DNA from: a virus
Direction: 5' to 3' (one strand)
IMG/VR virus record: IMGVR_UViG_3300010160_000037
Span: 1 to 64,000 of that record
Length of the DNA stretch: 64,000 bases
The notes under the pieces are model-generated. The model was given only the letters and a program-made list of their open reading frames with translations, made no database searches and was not told where the DNA came from. A program made the translations under genes and the position numbers. Shown in pieces: positions 8,210 through 14,799 of this stretch (positions are counted from its first letter, which is position 1; each line of letters starts with the position of its first letter).

Positions 8210-9223
8210 ATGGGACTTTTTAAGAAAGTAGCGTGTTTCACTGACATCCATTTTGGGTTGAAGTCAAACTCTGCTACTCATAATCAGGATTGTGAAGAAT
8301 TTGTAGATTGGTTTATTGCAAAAGCCAAAGAGGAAGGTGCAGAAACCTGTATCTTCCTTGGAGACTGGCATCACAATAGAAACAGTATTAATCTAATTAC
8401 ACTAGATACGTCAATACGTTGCCTGGAAAAGCTAGGCGCCGCATTTGAACAGTTCTTTTGGTTTCCTGGAAACCACGACCTCTTTTATAAAGACAAACGT
8501 GAGATACACTCGAGTGCATTTGGTCGTCACATTCCGGGTGTTACAGTTGTAGACAGCATCACAACTATGGATGAGGTTACCCTTGTTCCGTGGCTGGTAG
8601 GCGACGAGTGGAAGACCATGCGAGAGCTAAAAAGCAAATATGTCTTTGGTCACTTTGAGCTTCCATTGTTCTATATGAACGCAATGGTACAGATGCCCGA
8701 CCACGGAGAGCTACGCAGGGAGGATTTCGCTGGGCCAGACTACGTGTTCAGTGGACACTTCCATAAGCGACAATCTAATAACAATATTGTCTACATTGGT
8801 AACGCATTTCCCCACAACTATTCAGATGCATGGGATGATGACAGAGGCATGATGATATTAGCATGGGGAGGCAAGCCCGAATATCACATCTGGGAAGACG
8901 CTCCTAAGTTTAGAACTATTAAATTATCAGATCTAATTGACCGTAAAGATGATGTTCTCAAGAGTAAGATGTATCTTAGAGTAAATCTTGACCTTCCGAT
9001 CACATTTGAAGAAGCGAATTTTATCAAAGAAGACTTTAGTAGCAATTACAACATACGAGAAATGAGTCTTATACAAGAAAAGACCACCATCGAAGGTGTG
9101 ATTGACGATTCAGCTGATGCAAAATTTGAATCAGTGGACCAAATTGTTACTGAGCAGTTGATTAATATCGAGTCTGATCAGTTTGAACAAAAACTATTGT
9201 TGGACATTTATCATAATCTATGA
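8210..9223 (+). CDS. 47: recombination endonuclease subunit gp47 (Mre11/SbcD family)
   Basis: A 337-residue metallophosphoesterase nuclease. All phosphodiesterase motifs are visible: TDIHFG (11-16), GDWHHNR (51-57), GNHD (87-90), FGHFE (146-150) and SGHFHKR (181-187). With gp46 it forms the Mre11-Rad50-type complex that resects double-strand ends and supports recombination-dependent replication and host DNA breakdown. Length matches T4 gp47 (339). Its stop overlaps the gp46 start by 4 nt (ATGA), indicating translational coupling. The start is supported by AGGAGAT 7-8 nt upstream. Confidence 0.95.
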   Translation: MGLFKKVACFTDIHFGLKSNSATHNQDCEEFVDWFIAKAKEEGAETCIFLGDWHHNRNSINLITLDTSIRCLEKLGAAFEQFFWFPGNHDLFYKDKREIHSSAFGRHIPGVTVVDSITTMDEVTLVPWLVGDEWKTMRELKSKYVFGHFELPLFYMNAMVQMPDHGELRREDFAGPDYVFSGHFHKRQSNNNIVYIGNAFPHNYSDAWDDDRGMMILAWGGKPEYHIWEDAPKFRTIKLSDLIDRKDDVLKSKMYLRVNLDLPITFEEANFIKEDFSSNYNIREMSLIQEKTTIEGVIDDSADAKFESVDQIVTEQLINIESDQFEQKLLLDIYHNL

Positions 9224-11007
9224 CATTTAAAATAAAAAACATCACAGTTAAAAACTTTCTTAGTGTAGGCAATCAAACGCAAGCAGTTGATTTTGATAAA
9301 GAGCACTTGACTCTAGTGTTAGGTGAGAACTTAGACCTAGGTGGAGACGACAGCGGAAGCCGTAACGGTACGGGTAAGACTACTATCGTTAACGCATTGT
9401 GCTATGCGCTCTACGGAAATGCACTAACTAACATCCGCAAAGAGAACTTGATTAATAAAACCAACGGCAAGGGCATGTTGGTTACTGTTGAGTTTGACGT
9501 AAATGGCATTTCTTATCGCATTGAGCGCGGTCGTAAGCCTAACATTTTAAAGTTTTACGTCAATGATCAGGAACAGAAATCAGAGGATGTCGAAGATGAT
9601 GCGCAGGGCGACAGCCGTGAAACGCAGAAACACATAGAACAATTACTAGGCATGAGCCCGCTAATGTTCAAGCATTTGGTGGCTTTGAACACATATACTG
9701 AACCTTTTTTGAGTCTTAAAGCGGCAGAACAACGTGAGATCATTGAGCAACTATTAGGCATAACTCTGCTTTCAGAGAAGGCAGAAAGCCTTAAAACTCA
9801 AATGAAAGACACAAAAGACGCTATTATTGCAGAGTCTGCAAAGATTGAAGCTACTAAGACTGCTAACGAAAACGTTCAAAAGAGCATCGATAGCCTAGGA
9901 ATTAAGAGTTCAGCATGGGAATCTAAGAAAGATAATGACTTAGAAGGACTAGGTAAGGCTATTGTACAATTAAGTTCTGTAGACATTGAATTAGAAATTA
10001 GCCTGCATGAGGAACTTAAATTGTGGACTGAAAACAATAACAAGATTAGAGATCTTAACAAACAACGTGCTACGTTAGAATCCGCAGTAGGGCAAGCTGA
10101 AAAAAGTGTAAAGAAGTACGCAGGTGAGCTAGAAAAACTTGCTAATAAAACTTGCCACGCTTGTGAACAAGAGCTCCATGATCACAAACACGGAGAAATG
10201 ACTGCTGAGGCTACTACGCACTTAGCTGAAGCCAACACATACTTTGATAAAGTTACTAAAGACTTTAACAAGATACAAAAAGAAATCAAAGCGATCGGTG
10301 AGTTAGATAAAAAGCCAACAACTTTTTATGAGACTTTACAGGAAGCACTTGGACACAAGAACAATCTTGCTAATTTAGAAAAAGCACTGGAAACTAAAGT
10401 AGTTGAGCCAAATCCCTACGTAGAACAAATTGAAGAACTAAAGCAAACTGCACTACAGGAACTCGATTGGAACTCTATTAATTCGTTAACTAAATTTAAA
10501 GATCATCAAGAATTCCTATACAAACTGTTAACAAACAAGGATTCGTTTATCCGTAAAAAGATTATTGATCAAAACTTAACCTTCTTGAACAAGCGCCTAG
10601 GGTACTATATCGATAAAATTGGTTTGCCACACGCTGTTGTATTCCAAAATGACCTAACTGTTGAAATTACACAGCTAGGGCAGGATCTGGACTTTGACAA
10701 CTTGAGCCGTGGTGAGCGCAATAGACTAATCTTAGGATTGAGTTGGGCGTTCCGTGATGTTTGGGAAAACTTGTACCAGCACGTAAACTTGTTGTTTATT
10801 GACGAACTTATCGATGCAGGCATGGATGCGGCAGGAGTTGAAGCAGGACTTGCAGTTCTTAAGAAGATGGCCCGTGAGCGCAATAAGAATATCTACTTGA
10901 TCAGTCATAAAGACGAGCTAATTGGGCGAGTTAACAACGTGCTTCATGTGATTAAAGAGAACGGATTTACCAGTTACTCAAACGATGTTGACTACGTAGA
11001 GGCATGA
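9220..11007 (+). CDS. 46: recombination endonuclease ATPase subunit gp46 (Rad50/SbcC family)
   Basis: A 595-residue SMC-like ATPase. The Walker A motif GSRNGTGKTT is at residues 46-55. Two coiled-coil arms flank a zinc hook CHAC (Cys312 and Cys315). The signature motif LSRGERNR lies near 495-502, and Walker B LLFIDELID near 524-532. It partners the gp47 nuclease; ATP binding opens and closes the arms around DNA ends. T4 gp46 is 560 residues, so the size is normal. It is coupled to gp47 upstream and to a small ORF downstream by ATGA overlaps. Confidence 0.95.
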   Translation: MTFKIKNITVKNFLSVGNQTQAVDFDKEHLTLVLGENLDLGGDDSGSRNGTGKTTIVNALCYALYGNALTNIRKENLINKTNGKGMLVTVEFDVNGISYRIERGRKPNILKFYVNDQEQKSEDVEDDAQGDSRETQKHIEQLLGMSPLMFKHLVALNTYTEPFLSLKAAEQREIIEQLLGITLLSEKAESLKTQMKDTKDAIIAESAKIEATKTANENVQKSIDSLGIKSSAWESKKDNDLEGLGKAIVQLSSVDIELEISLHEELKLWTENNNKIRDLNKQRATLESAVGQAEKSVKKYAGELEKLANKTCHACEQELHDHKHGEMTAEATTHLAEANTYFDKVTKDFNKIQKEIKAIGELDKKPTTFYETLQEALGHKNNLANLEKALETKVVEPNPYVEQIEELKQTALQELDWNSINSLTKFKDHQEFLYKLLTNKDSFIRKKIIDQNLTFLNKRLGYYIDKIGLPHAVVFQNDLTVEITQLGQDLDFDNLSRGERNRLILGLSWAFRDVWENLYQHVNLLFIDELIDAGMDAAGVEAGLAVLKKMARERNKNIYLISHKDELIGRVNNVLHVIKENGFTSYSNDVDYVEA

Positions 11008-11243
11008 AGCTAAATCAGTACATAGAACTACATGAAAGATATATTTCGTTGTTGGTAGACTATCACAACGCATATACGTCATGGGTTAGAAGTCAGTCGC
11101 TAGAAAAGACTACAGCATTGCGAAAGATTCTCAAAGAGATGCGTAAGGTACAACACGAAATGTGGGCTACCGCAAACGACGCTATGAAGGAATCCAAGCA
11201 ACGCAAGCGACAAAAATGGAACAGAGAACATAAGGAACAATAA
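11004..11243 (+). CDS. small basic helical protein, unknown function
   Basis: A 79-residue protein, translationally coupled to gp46 by a 4-nt ATGA overlap. It appears entirely alpha-helical, with a first helix rich in Tyr and hydrophobic residues (YIELHERYISLLVDYHNAY) and a strongly basic C-terminus (KQRKRQKWNREHKEQ). I do not recognise a family. The basic tail and position suggest contact with nucleic acid or with the gp46/47 complex, but this is only an inference. Confidence 0.75.
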   Translation: MKLNQYIELHERYISLLVDYHNAYTSWVRSQSLEKTTALRKILKEMRKVQHEMWATANDAMKESKQRKRQKWNREHKEQ

Positions 11244-11437
11244 TGTCAGATTCAATTCAATCAATTAAAGATGCTGTAACAGCATGGGAAGCAGAAGATA
11301 CAAAGTTTGAAAAAGGTAACAGCGCCGCTGGTACTCGTGCTCGCAAAGCTCTAGCAGAGTTAGGCAAGTTGATCAAAGCTCGCCGCAACGAAATCACAGC
11401 AGAAAAGAATGCCCGCAAAGAAGCTAAGGTAGCCTAA
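11243..11437 (+). CDS. histone H1/Hc1-like small protein
   Basis: A 64-residue protein. The sequence FEKGNSAAGTRARKALAELG (residues 23-42) followed by KLIKARRNEI and a Lys/Ala-rich end matches the pattern of the bacterial histone H1-like Hc1 family, which has small members in many phages. It is probably a DNA-associated protein, judged by family and charge. It overlaps the previous gene by one base (TAATG), so it belongs to the gp55/47/46 operon. Confidence 0.7.
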   Translation: MSDSIQSIKDAVTAWEAEDTKFEKGNSAAGTRARKALAELGKLIKARRNEITAEKNARKEAKVA

Positions 11438-11986
11438 ATGCGATTCAATTATTTTTTTGTAAAGGGATTTTACTCTCCGGATGAGGTCACTCGACTAAAA
11501 AATATACTAATTAAGAATCAAGATAAAAATCAACCAGACGTACCTGCTAAGAATGTTGTAAAAACAGCCGAAGTAGGTATTGTTCCAATCCTTGCATTGC
11601 AAGAACACGTTGGTGGTATCTTGAATCTAATTAAAAAAGTTAACAAAGAAAACTTTGGGTTTGATCTCTACGATTTTACTGAATATGATACTGTAAATTA
11701 TAATCAGTACAATTCAGATACCAACGGTGAGTACGGGTGGCATACAGATTTTCCTTTGAGTTTCTTTCATCAGATTAAACTTACTGTGTTAGTAAACCTA
11801 AGTACAGAAAGTTATGAAGGCGGAGACTTTGAGATTTTTCTAAACGGTCCTATTCCTATTCCTGATTTTAAGGAACCGGGAGGAGTATTAATTTTTCCAT
11901 CGTACATATCGCACAGAGTTACCCCAGTAACAAAAGGATCTAGATCATCTATGAGCTTGTTTGTTACAGGTCCACGTCTAAGGTAA
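11438..11986 (+). CDS. 2-oxoglutarate/Fe(II)-dependent oxygenase
   Basis: A 182-residue protein with the double-stranded beta-helix oxygenase signature. The iron ligands are WHTDF (His102, Asp104) and His159 in SYISHRV; Arg169 in KGSRSSMS would bind 2-oxoglutarate. GGVLIFPS is the strand before the distal His. The size and N-terminal FYSPDEV segment fit the small prolyl-4-hydroxylase-like enzymes common in aquatic T4-like phages. Substrate is unknown: protein, nucleic acid base or small molecule are all possible. The ATG follows the H1-like gene directly, so it is co-transcribed. Confidence 0.85.
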   Translation: MRFNYFFVKGFYSPDEVTRLKNILIKNQDKNQPDVPAKNVVKTAEVGIVPILALQEHVGGILNLIKKVNKENFGFDLYDFTEYDTVNYNQYNSDTNGEYGWHTDFPLSFFHQIKLTVLVNLSTESYEGGDFEIFLNGPIPIPDFKEPGGVLIFPSYISHRVTPVTKGSRSSMSLFVTGPRLR

Positions 11987-11987
11987 T

Positions 11988-12416
11988 ATGGATTGGATTT
12001 ATAATGGTATGGTAGTTTTAGAACTACCAGAGGATTGTGTCGGTTTTGTTTACATCATTACTAACAATCTTACAGGCAGAAAATATATAGGCAAAAAATT
12101 AGCGAAGTTTGCAAAGACGACCTACAAAACTGTAAAGTTAAAGAACGGCACTAAGAAGAAAAAGAAAATACGTAGTAAAATTGACAGCGACTGGCAAGAA
12201 TATTACGGATCTAACTTAGAATTAAACACAGACGTATTAAAATTAGGCAAAGAAAATTTCACGCGAGAGATACTTCACTATTGTAAATCAAAAGCAGTAT
12301 GCTCTTACATCGAGGCCCTTGAACAATTCAACCGCAAAGTATTAGAATCACAAGATTACTATAACGGACAAATCTCAGTCCGTGTCCATGGCTCTCACAT
12401 AATCAACAAAATTTAG
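11988..12416 (+). CDS. SegE-like GIY-YIG endonuclease domain protein
   Basis: A 142-residue protein. GFVYIITNNLTGRKYIGKK (residues 19-37) is the variant GIY-YIG motif (VYI...YIG). It is followed by a very basic stretch (KNGTKKKKKIRSK) and SDWQEYYGSN, with a conserved-looking Glu in YIEALEQF and an Asn in YYNGQ. This matches the SegE-type GIY-YIG family, free-standing phage endonucleases related to intron homing enzymes. It would nick or cut DNA at specific sites. No separate DNA-binding module is obvious. It starts 1 nt after the oxygenase stop and is followed by an unusual structured non-coding region, which is suggestive for a mobile-type nuclease. Confidence 0.75.
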   Translation: MDWIYNGMVVLELPEDCVGFVYIITNNLTGRKYIGKKLAKFAKTTYKTVKLKNGTKKKKKIRSKIDSDWQEYYGSNLELNTDVLKLGKENFTREILHYCKSKAVCSYIEALEQFNRKVLESQDYYNGQISVRVHGSHIINKI

Positions 12417-12868
12417 GCTCAGTCTTACAGGATATGCTCGCACCGGCTTAAATCGGGTGCCTAGCGACAACCGGATAATAACGGGGACGGAAGCCTCTGC
12501 GCTGTACAGAGCACTTATCAACCATCCTTAACAGGACGACGATCGTAATTGCCGCGATTTTGATATTTGAATAGAGTGAATAAGAGCTAAAAAGAGGGGA
12601 GAAAAACCCCGGATTAATGTGTATGTTAGCGTATGTACATTAATTACCGTCATAACAAGACGTAGCTAGGGGTACCGGATGACCGCCTCAGTAATGCTAC
12701 AACGCTAAGTGACTTGCGTACTCAGATAATGCCAAGTTTTTTCTTAACCCGTTTCTGGGTTAAGTGTGACCATTATATCTAGATAATACTTAAATCTTCT
12801 AAAGAAGATATAAATGCTCTGAGCGTTAGCGAAAGAGCAAGTGAACGTAGTTCACTTTTAACATTAAA
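12417..12868 (+). ncRNA. structured non-coding region, candidate RNA of unknown class
   Basis: About 450 nt without a gene but with many perfect inverted repeats: GCACC/GGTGC (12440-12444 / 12456-12460), CTCTG/CAGAG (12495-12499 / 12507-12511), GGGG/CCCC (12596-12599 / 12607-12610), ATTAATGT/ACATTAAT (12613-12620 / 12637-12644), CTTAACCC/GGGTTAAG (12743-12750 / 12757-12764), GCTCT/AGAGC (12816-12820 / 12834-12838) and AAGTGAAC/GTTCACTT (12839-12846 / 12850-12857). The first 100 nt are clearly more GC-rich than the genes around it. A long-range pair CCTAGC (12460-12465) with GCTAGG (12665-12670) is possible. Parts recall a group I intron core (GCCTAGCGAC; AAGACGTAG), but I could not build a convincing core, and no gene is split. 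The strand is assumed. Confidence 0.45.
12839..12859 (+). terminator. terminator-like hairpin
   Basis: AAGTGAAC-GTA-GTTCACTT forms an 8-bp stem followed by only two further T residues. It would end the structured region upstream of the late promoter of the next gene. The short T tract makes termination uncertain. Confidence 0.35.
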
Positions 12869-12876
12869 CATAAATA
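12869..12876 (+). promoter_or_regulatory. late promoter octamer
   Basis: CATAAATA, 21 nt before the ATG at 12898, with the ribosome site GGAG (12885-12888) between them. Same arrangement as other late genes in the window. Confidence 0.55.
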
Positions 12877-12897
12877 TCCTTGCTGGAGAATGCAAAA

Positions 12898-13629
12898 ATG
12901 AAAATAACTGAATTAGTAATGGAAAGCCGTAAAATTGATGAAGCTCCTATGGGCATGCTCAATAAACTTGGCAATAAGGTAATGAGTAAATTTGGTAGCG
13001 ATGCGTCTACTGGAAAGCTAAAGTCAGGTGAAGTAGCTAATAAATTATACTCATCATTCAATCAATACCTAGGTCAATCTGGACAAGAACCAACATGGCC
13101 TGTAGTTAAAAATTGGTTACAATCGAACAAGTATCCTACCAGTCGTGCAGAGAAAATTGTCAAGGCCGCAGGAGCTGCCTCTAGGATTCCAAAAGGTCCT
13201 GGCATGCTACAGAGAACTGGTGCTAAGATCAAGCAAGGATACGATGCCGCTAAACAAGGTGTAGGCAACGCTGTTACTAATGTTAAAAATAGAATGGACC
13301 AGGCGGCGTCTGATGCGGCTGGTGGACTTCCTGGTATGCGTGAAGGAAGGATCAACGAAGCTAATTCTCCTCCGTTAGATAAAAAGACTCTAGAAAAAGT
13401 ATTCCTAACTGCGGCCCAAGAAGCGGCTCAGGTTGTTCAGCAGAAGAAGCAGAACGGTGGACAACAAAATCAACGTCAAGGTAATAACGGCCAACAAAGT
13501 CAAAACGGATTAAGTGTACAGCAGGGCGGTAAGAGTCAAGGTGGGGATGCTAAGTTAGCGCAACGTGTTGATAATCTCGAAGCTGAAGTTGCCGCACTAA
13601 AAGGTTCTAGCAATAAAAACGCGGCTTAA
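12898..13629 (+). CDS. putative virion/internal head protein with N-terminal capsid-targeting-like peptide
   Basis: A 243-residue protein. I place the start at ATG 12898, with GGAG 9 nt upstream, rather than at an in-frame TTG at 12880. Its N-terminus MKITELVMESRKIDE-A resembles the cleaved leader of T4 internal head proteins, and the sites IDE (13-15) and INE (152-154) fit the gp21 protease consensus (L/I)xE. The middle is basic and Ala/Gly-rich. The region 175-220 is Gln/Asn/Gly low-complexity, and the C-terminus LAQRVDNLEAEVAALKG is a short coiled coil. A late promoter supports a virion role. No family was recognised; the internal-protein idea is an inference. Its stop overlaps the end of the opposing minus-strand frame by 4 nt. 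Confidence 0.7.
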   Translation: MKITELVMESRKIDEAPMGMLNKLGNKVMSKFGSDASTGKLKSGEVANKLYSSFNQYLGQSGQEPTWPVVKNWLQSNKYPTSRAEKIVKAAGAASRIPKGPGMLQRTGAKIKQGYDAAKQGVGNAVTNVKNRMDQAASDAAGGLPGMREGRINEANSPPLDKKTLEKVFLTAAQEAAQVVQQKKQNGGQQNQRQGNNGQQSQNGLSVQQGGKSQGGDAKLAQRVDNLEAEVAALKGSSNKNAA

Positions 13630-13856
13630 AAGAAAGGCAAGCCGCTTTCTTTGGTAGTTTCTAAGTTACCCTTAATAATACTACTGATAATAACTCTGTC
13701 GTTAGGCTCTAGTAGATACAACTGTTCAATTGTAATTCCGCCTCTCATATACCAACACATTTGATATAAGTTGTTTTTTAAGGCTTCTACCTCACGATCC
13801 ATTCTGTTAACATAGTCAAGGATCTCTTCGTTAGTTAAAGATAGAAGCCTTACCCG
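13626..13856 (-). CDS. -1 frame extension of the gp26-type protein (tail assembly chaperone-like)
   Basis: On the minus strand the -1 frame is open from 13856 to a TAA at 13628-13626, giving 76 residues after a shift. They read SLTNEEILDYVNRM, DREVEALKNNLYQMCWYMRG and end in ETTKESGLPFF. Coding-like sequence begins well before the only ATG (13802-13800, 58 residues), and no ATG, GTG or TTG lies between that ATG and the slippery site. This argues that it is translated as an extension of the upstream gene. A frameshift product would be about 366 residues. Lambda G/GT-type chaperones use this arrangement next to the tape measure gene. The function is inferred from that arrangement. Independent initiation at 13802 remains possible, although no good SD is seen there. 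Confidence 0.75.
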   Translation of the reverse strand, partial: RVRLLSLTNEEILDYVNRMDREVEALKNNLYQMCWYMRGGITIEQLYLLEPNDRVIISSIIKGNLETTKESGLPFF

Positions 13857-13862
13857 AAAAAA
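13779..13862 (-). promoter_or_regulatory. candidate programmed -1 ribosomal frameshift signal
   Basis: On the minus strand the last codons of the gp26-type gene are AAT TTT TTC GGG TAA. The heptamer T-TTT-TTC (13862-13856) is a canonical slippery site in the correct frame. Three nt later begins a stem: TAAGGCTTCTATCTT (13852-13838) pairs with GAGGTAGAAGCCTTA (13793-13779). This is 15 bp, of which 13 are Watson-Crick and two G-U, and the outer 11 are perfect. The 44-nt loop contains the only ATG of the -1 frame. Confidence 0.75.
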
Positions 13863-14725
13863 TTTGATTCGTCAAATGTAAATGGAACTTCAATAAACTC
13901 TGGAGCACCTTTTTCTAGCATTTCAGGAGTGCTGGCAATTGACAGGGGTTTAAGTTTATTAGCAGAGTTTAATAATCCCAATCTGTCTTTAATCTTTTCA
14001 AAGATTGCACTATCGCATTTTTCAATAAACTCTTGAATAAACTCAGCTTCTTCAACTACTCCGGCTGTACTTTCAATTTTATAAATTGCCTTACCAACAA
14101 TAGAAATTGTCTTTTGACTTAGTTTATTAAACGCAGACTTGAATGCAGTGAGTTTATCTTCTTCTGATAAGTTTTCATCTCTAACAAGTGCTACTAATCG
14201 TTGTGTATCAAATTCGCTTATCTGTGCTTCTGCTTGCGATTTGTAATTTAGAGGTTTAATATAAACAACTAACTCAGGAGTTATTTCAAATCGATCGTCC
14301 CATTGAGCTCCGTTCTGTAAAGAATCTAAAACGTTGTGTAGATCAACTTCGTATTCTGAAGGCTCGTCCATAGTCGGGTGTGTTATGTTTAATGACATTT
14401 TATTACCGTAGGTAGCTAATCGAATAGCACATAGCATACAGTCTAGGTCAATCTGTGGGATTTCCCAAGCATTGACAATATTAGGCATACAGCTTTGTAT
14501 GACATCTACAAGGGCTTGCCCGTTCATTAGTGCATCGGGCGTTTTAAATGTTAACTCATCTTTAGCAGTCATTGAGAATACAGGATATTCTCCGTTTATG
14601 CTAACATTAAGAGATCCCTCTGGATAGTATTTTCCACTGCTAGGTAGCTTGATATAGATCTTAGGCTGGCGCAAGATGCTTAACAGTGGGTTAATTTTTA
14701 CTGATTGTACAGTTGTTTCTGACAT
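13850..14725 (-). CDS. 26: T4 gp26-type baseplate/tail assembly protein
   Basis: A 291-residue protein of the T4 gp26 family. The conserved N-terminal half is clear: LRQPKIYIKLPSSGKYYPEG (18-37), VFSMTAKDELTFKTPDALMN, then VIQSCMPNI and DLDCMLCAIRLATYG. T4 gp26 is 208 residues and is annotated as a baseplate hub assembly protein. The second half here is helical. It is transcribed leftward, away from the tape measure gene, from a late octamer at 14772-14765, and has the SD CGGAG before its ATG. It ends at a slippery sequence that leads into a -1 frame, suggesting two products, as with lambda-type tail chaperones. Family identity is firm; the chaperone role is an inference. Confidence 0.85.
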   Translation of the reverse strand: MSETTVQSVKINPLLSILRQPKIYIKLPSSGKYYPEGSLNVSINGEYPVFSMTAKDELTFKTPDALMNGQALVDVIQSCMPNIVNAWEIPQIDLDCMLCAIRLATYGNKMSLNITHPTMDEPSEYEVDLHNVLDSLQNGAQWDDRFEITPELVVYIKPLNYKSQAEAQISEFDTQRLVALVRDENLSEEDKLTAFKSAFNKLSQKTISIVGKAIYKIESTAGVVEEAEFIQEFIEKCDSAIFEKIKDRLGLLNSANKLKPLSIASTPEMLEKGAPEFIEVPFTFDESNFFG

Positions 14726-14736
14726 GTTTACACTCC

Positions 14737-14744
14737 GATAAATA
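14737..14744 (+). promoter_or_regulatory. late promoter octamer for the tape measure gene
   Basis: GATAAATA on the plus strand, 55 nt upstream of the tape measure ATG at 14800. It overlaps in reach with the opposing minus-strand octamer at 14772-14765. Confidence 0.6.
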
Positions 14745-14764
14745 ATATGGCAATCTGATACACT

Positions 14765-14772
14765 TATTTATC
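14765..14772 (-). promoter_or_regulatory. late promoter octamer for the gp26-type gene
   Basis: GATAAATA on the minus strand, 39 nt upstream of the gp26-type ATG at 14725. It forms a divergent pair with the plus-strand octamer at 14737-14744; the two predicted start points lie within about 10 nt of each other. Confidence 0.6.
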
Positions 14773-14799
14773 TACGCACATAACCAGGAATTTTAAACC

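Noticed and set aside
12430-12500. Possible tRNA in the GC-rich part of the structured region
   Set aside because: No cloverleaf can be drawn: there is no T-arm GTTCRANTC and no acceptor stem with a matching end.
12743-12764. CTTAACCC/GGGTTAAG hairpin as a rho-independent terminator
   Set aside because: The T run lies before the stem on the plus strand, and the minus-strand copy is followed by A residues, so neither direction gives a stem followed by a T tract.
11988-12868. Active group I intron with its homing endonuclease
   Set aside because: The flanking genes are complete, so there are no exons to join, and a full P3-P8 core could not be assembled by hand; kept only as an unassigned RNA candidate.
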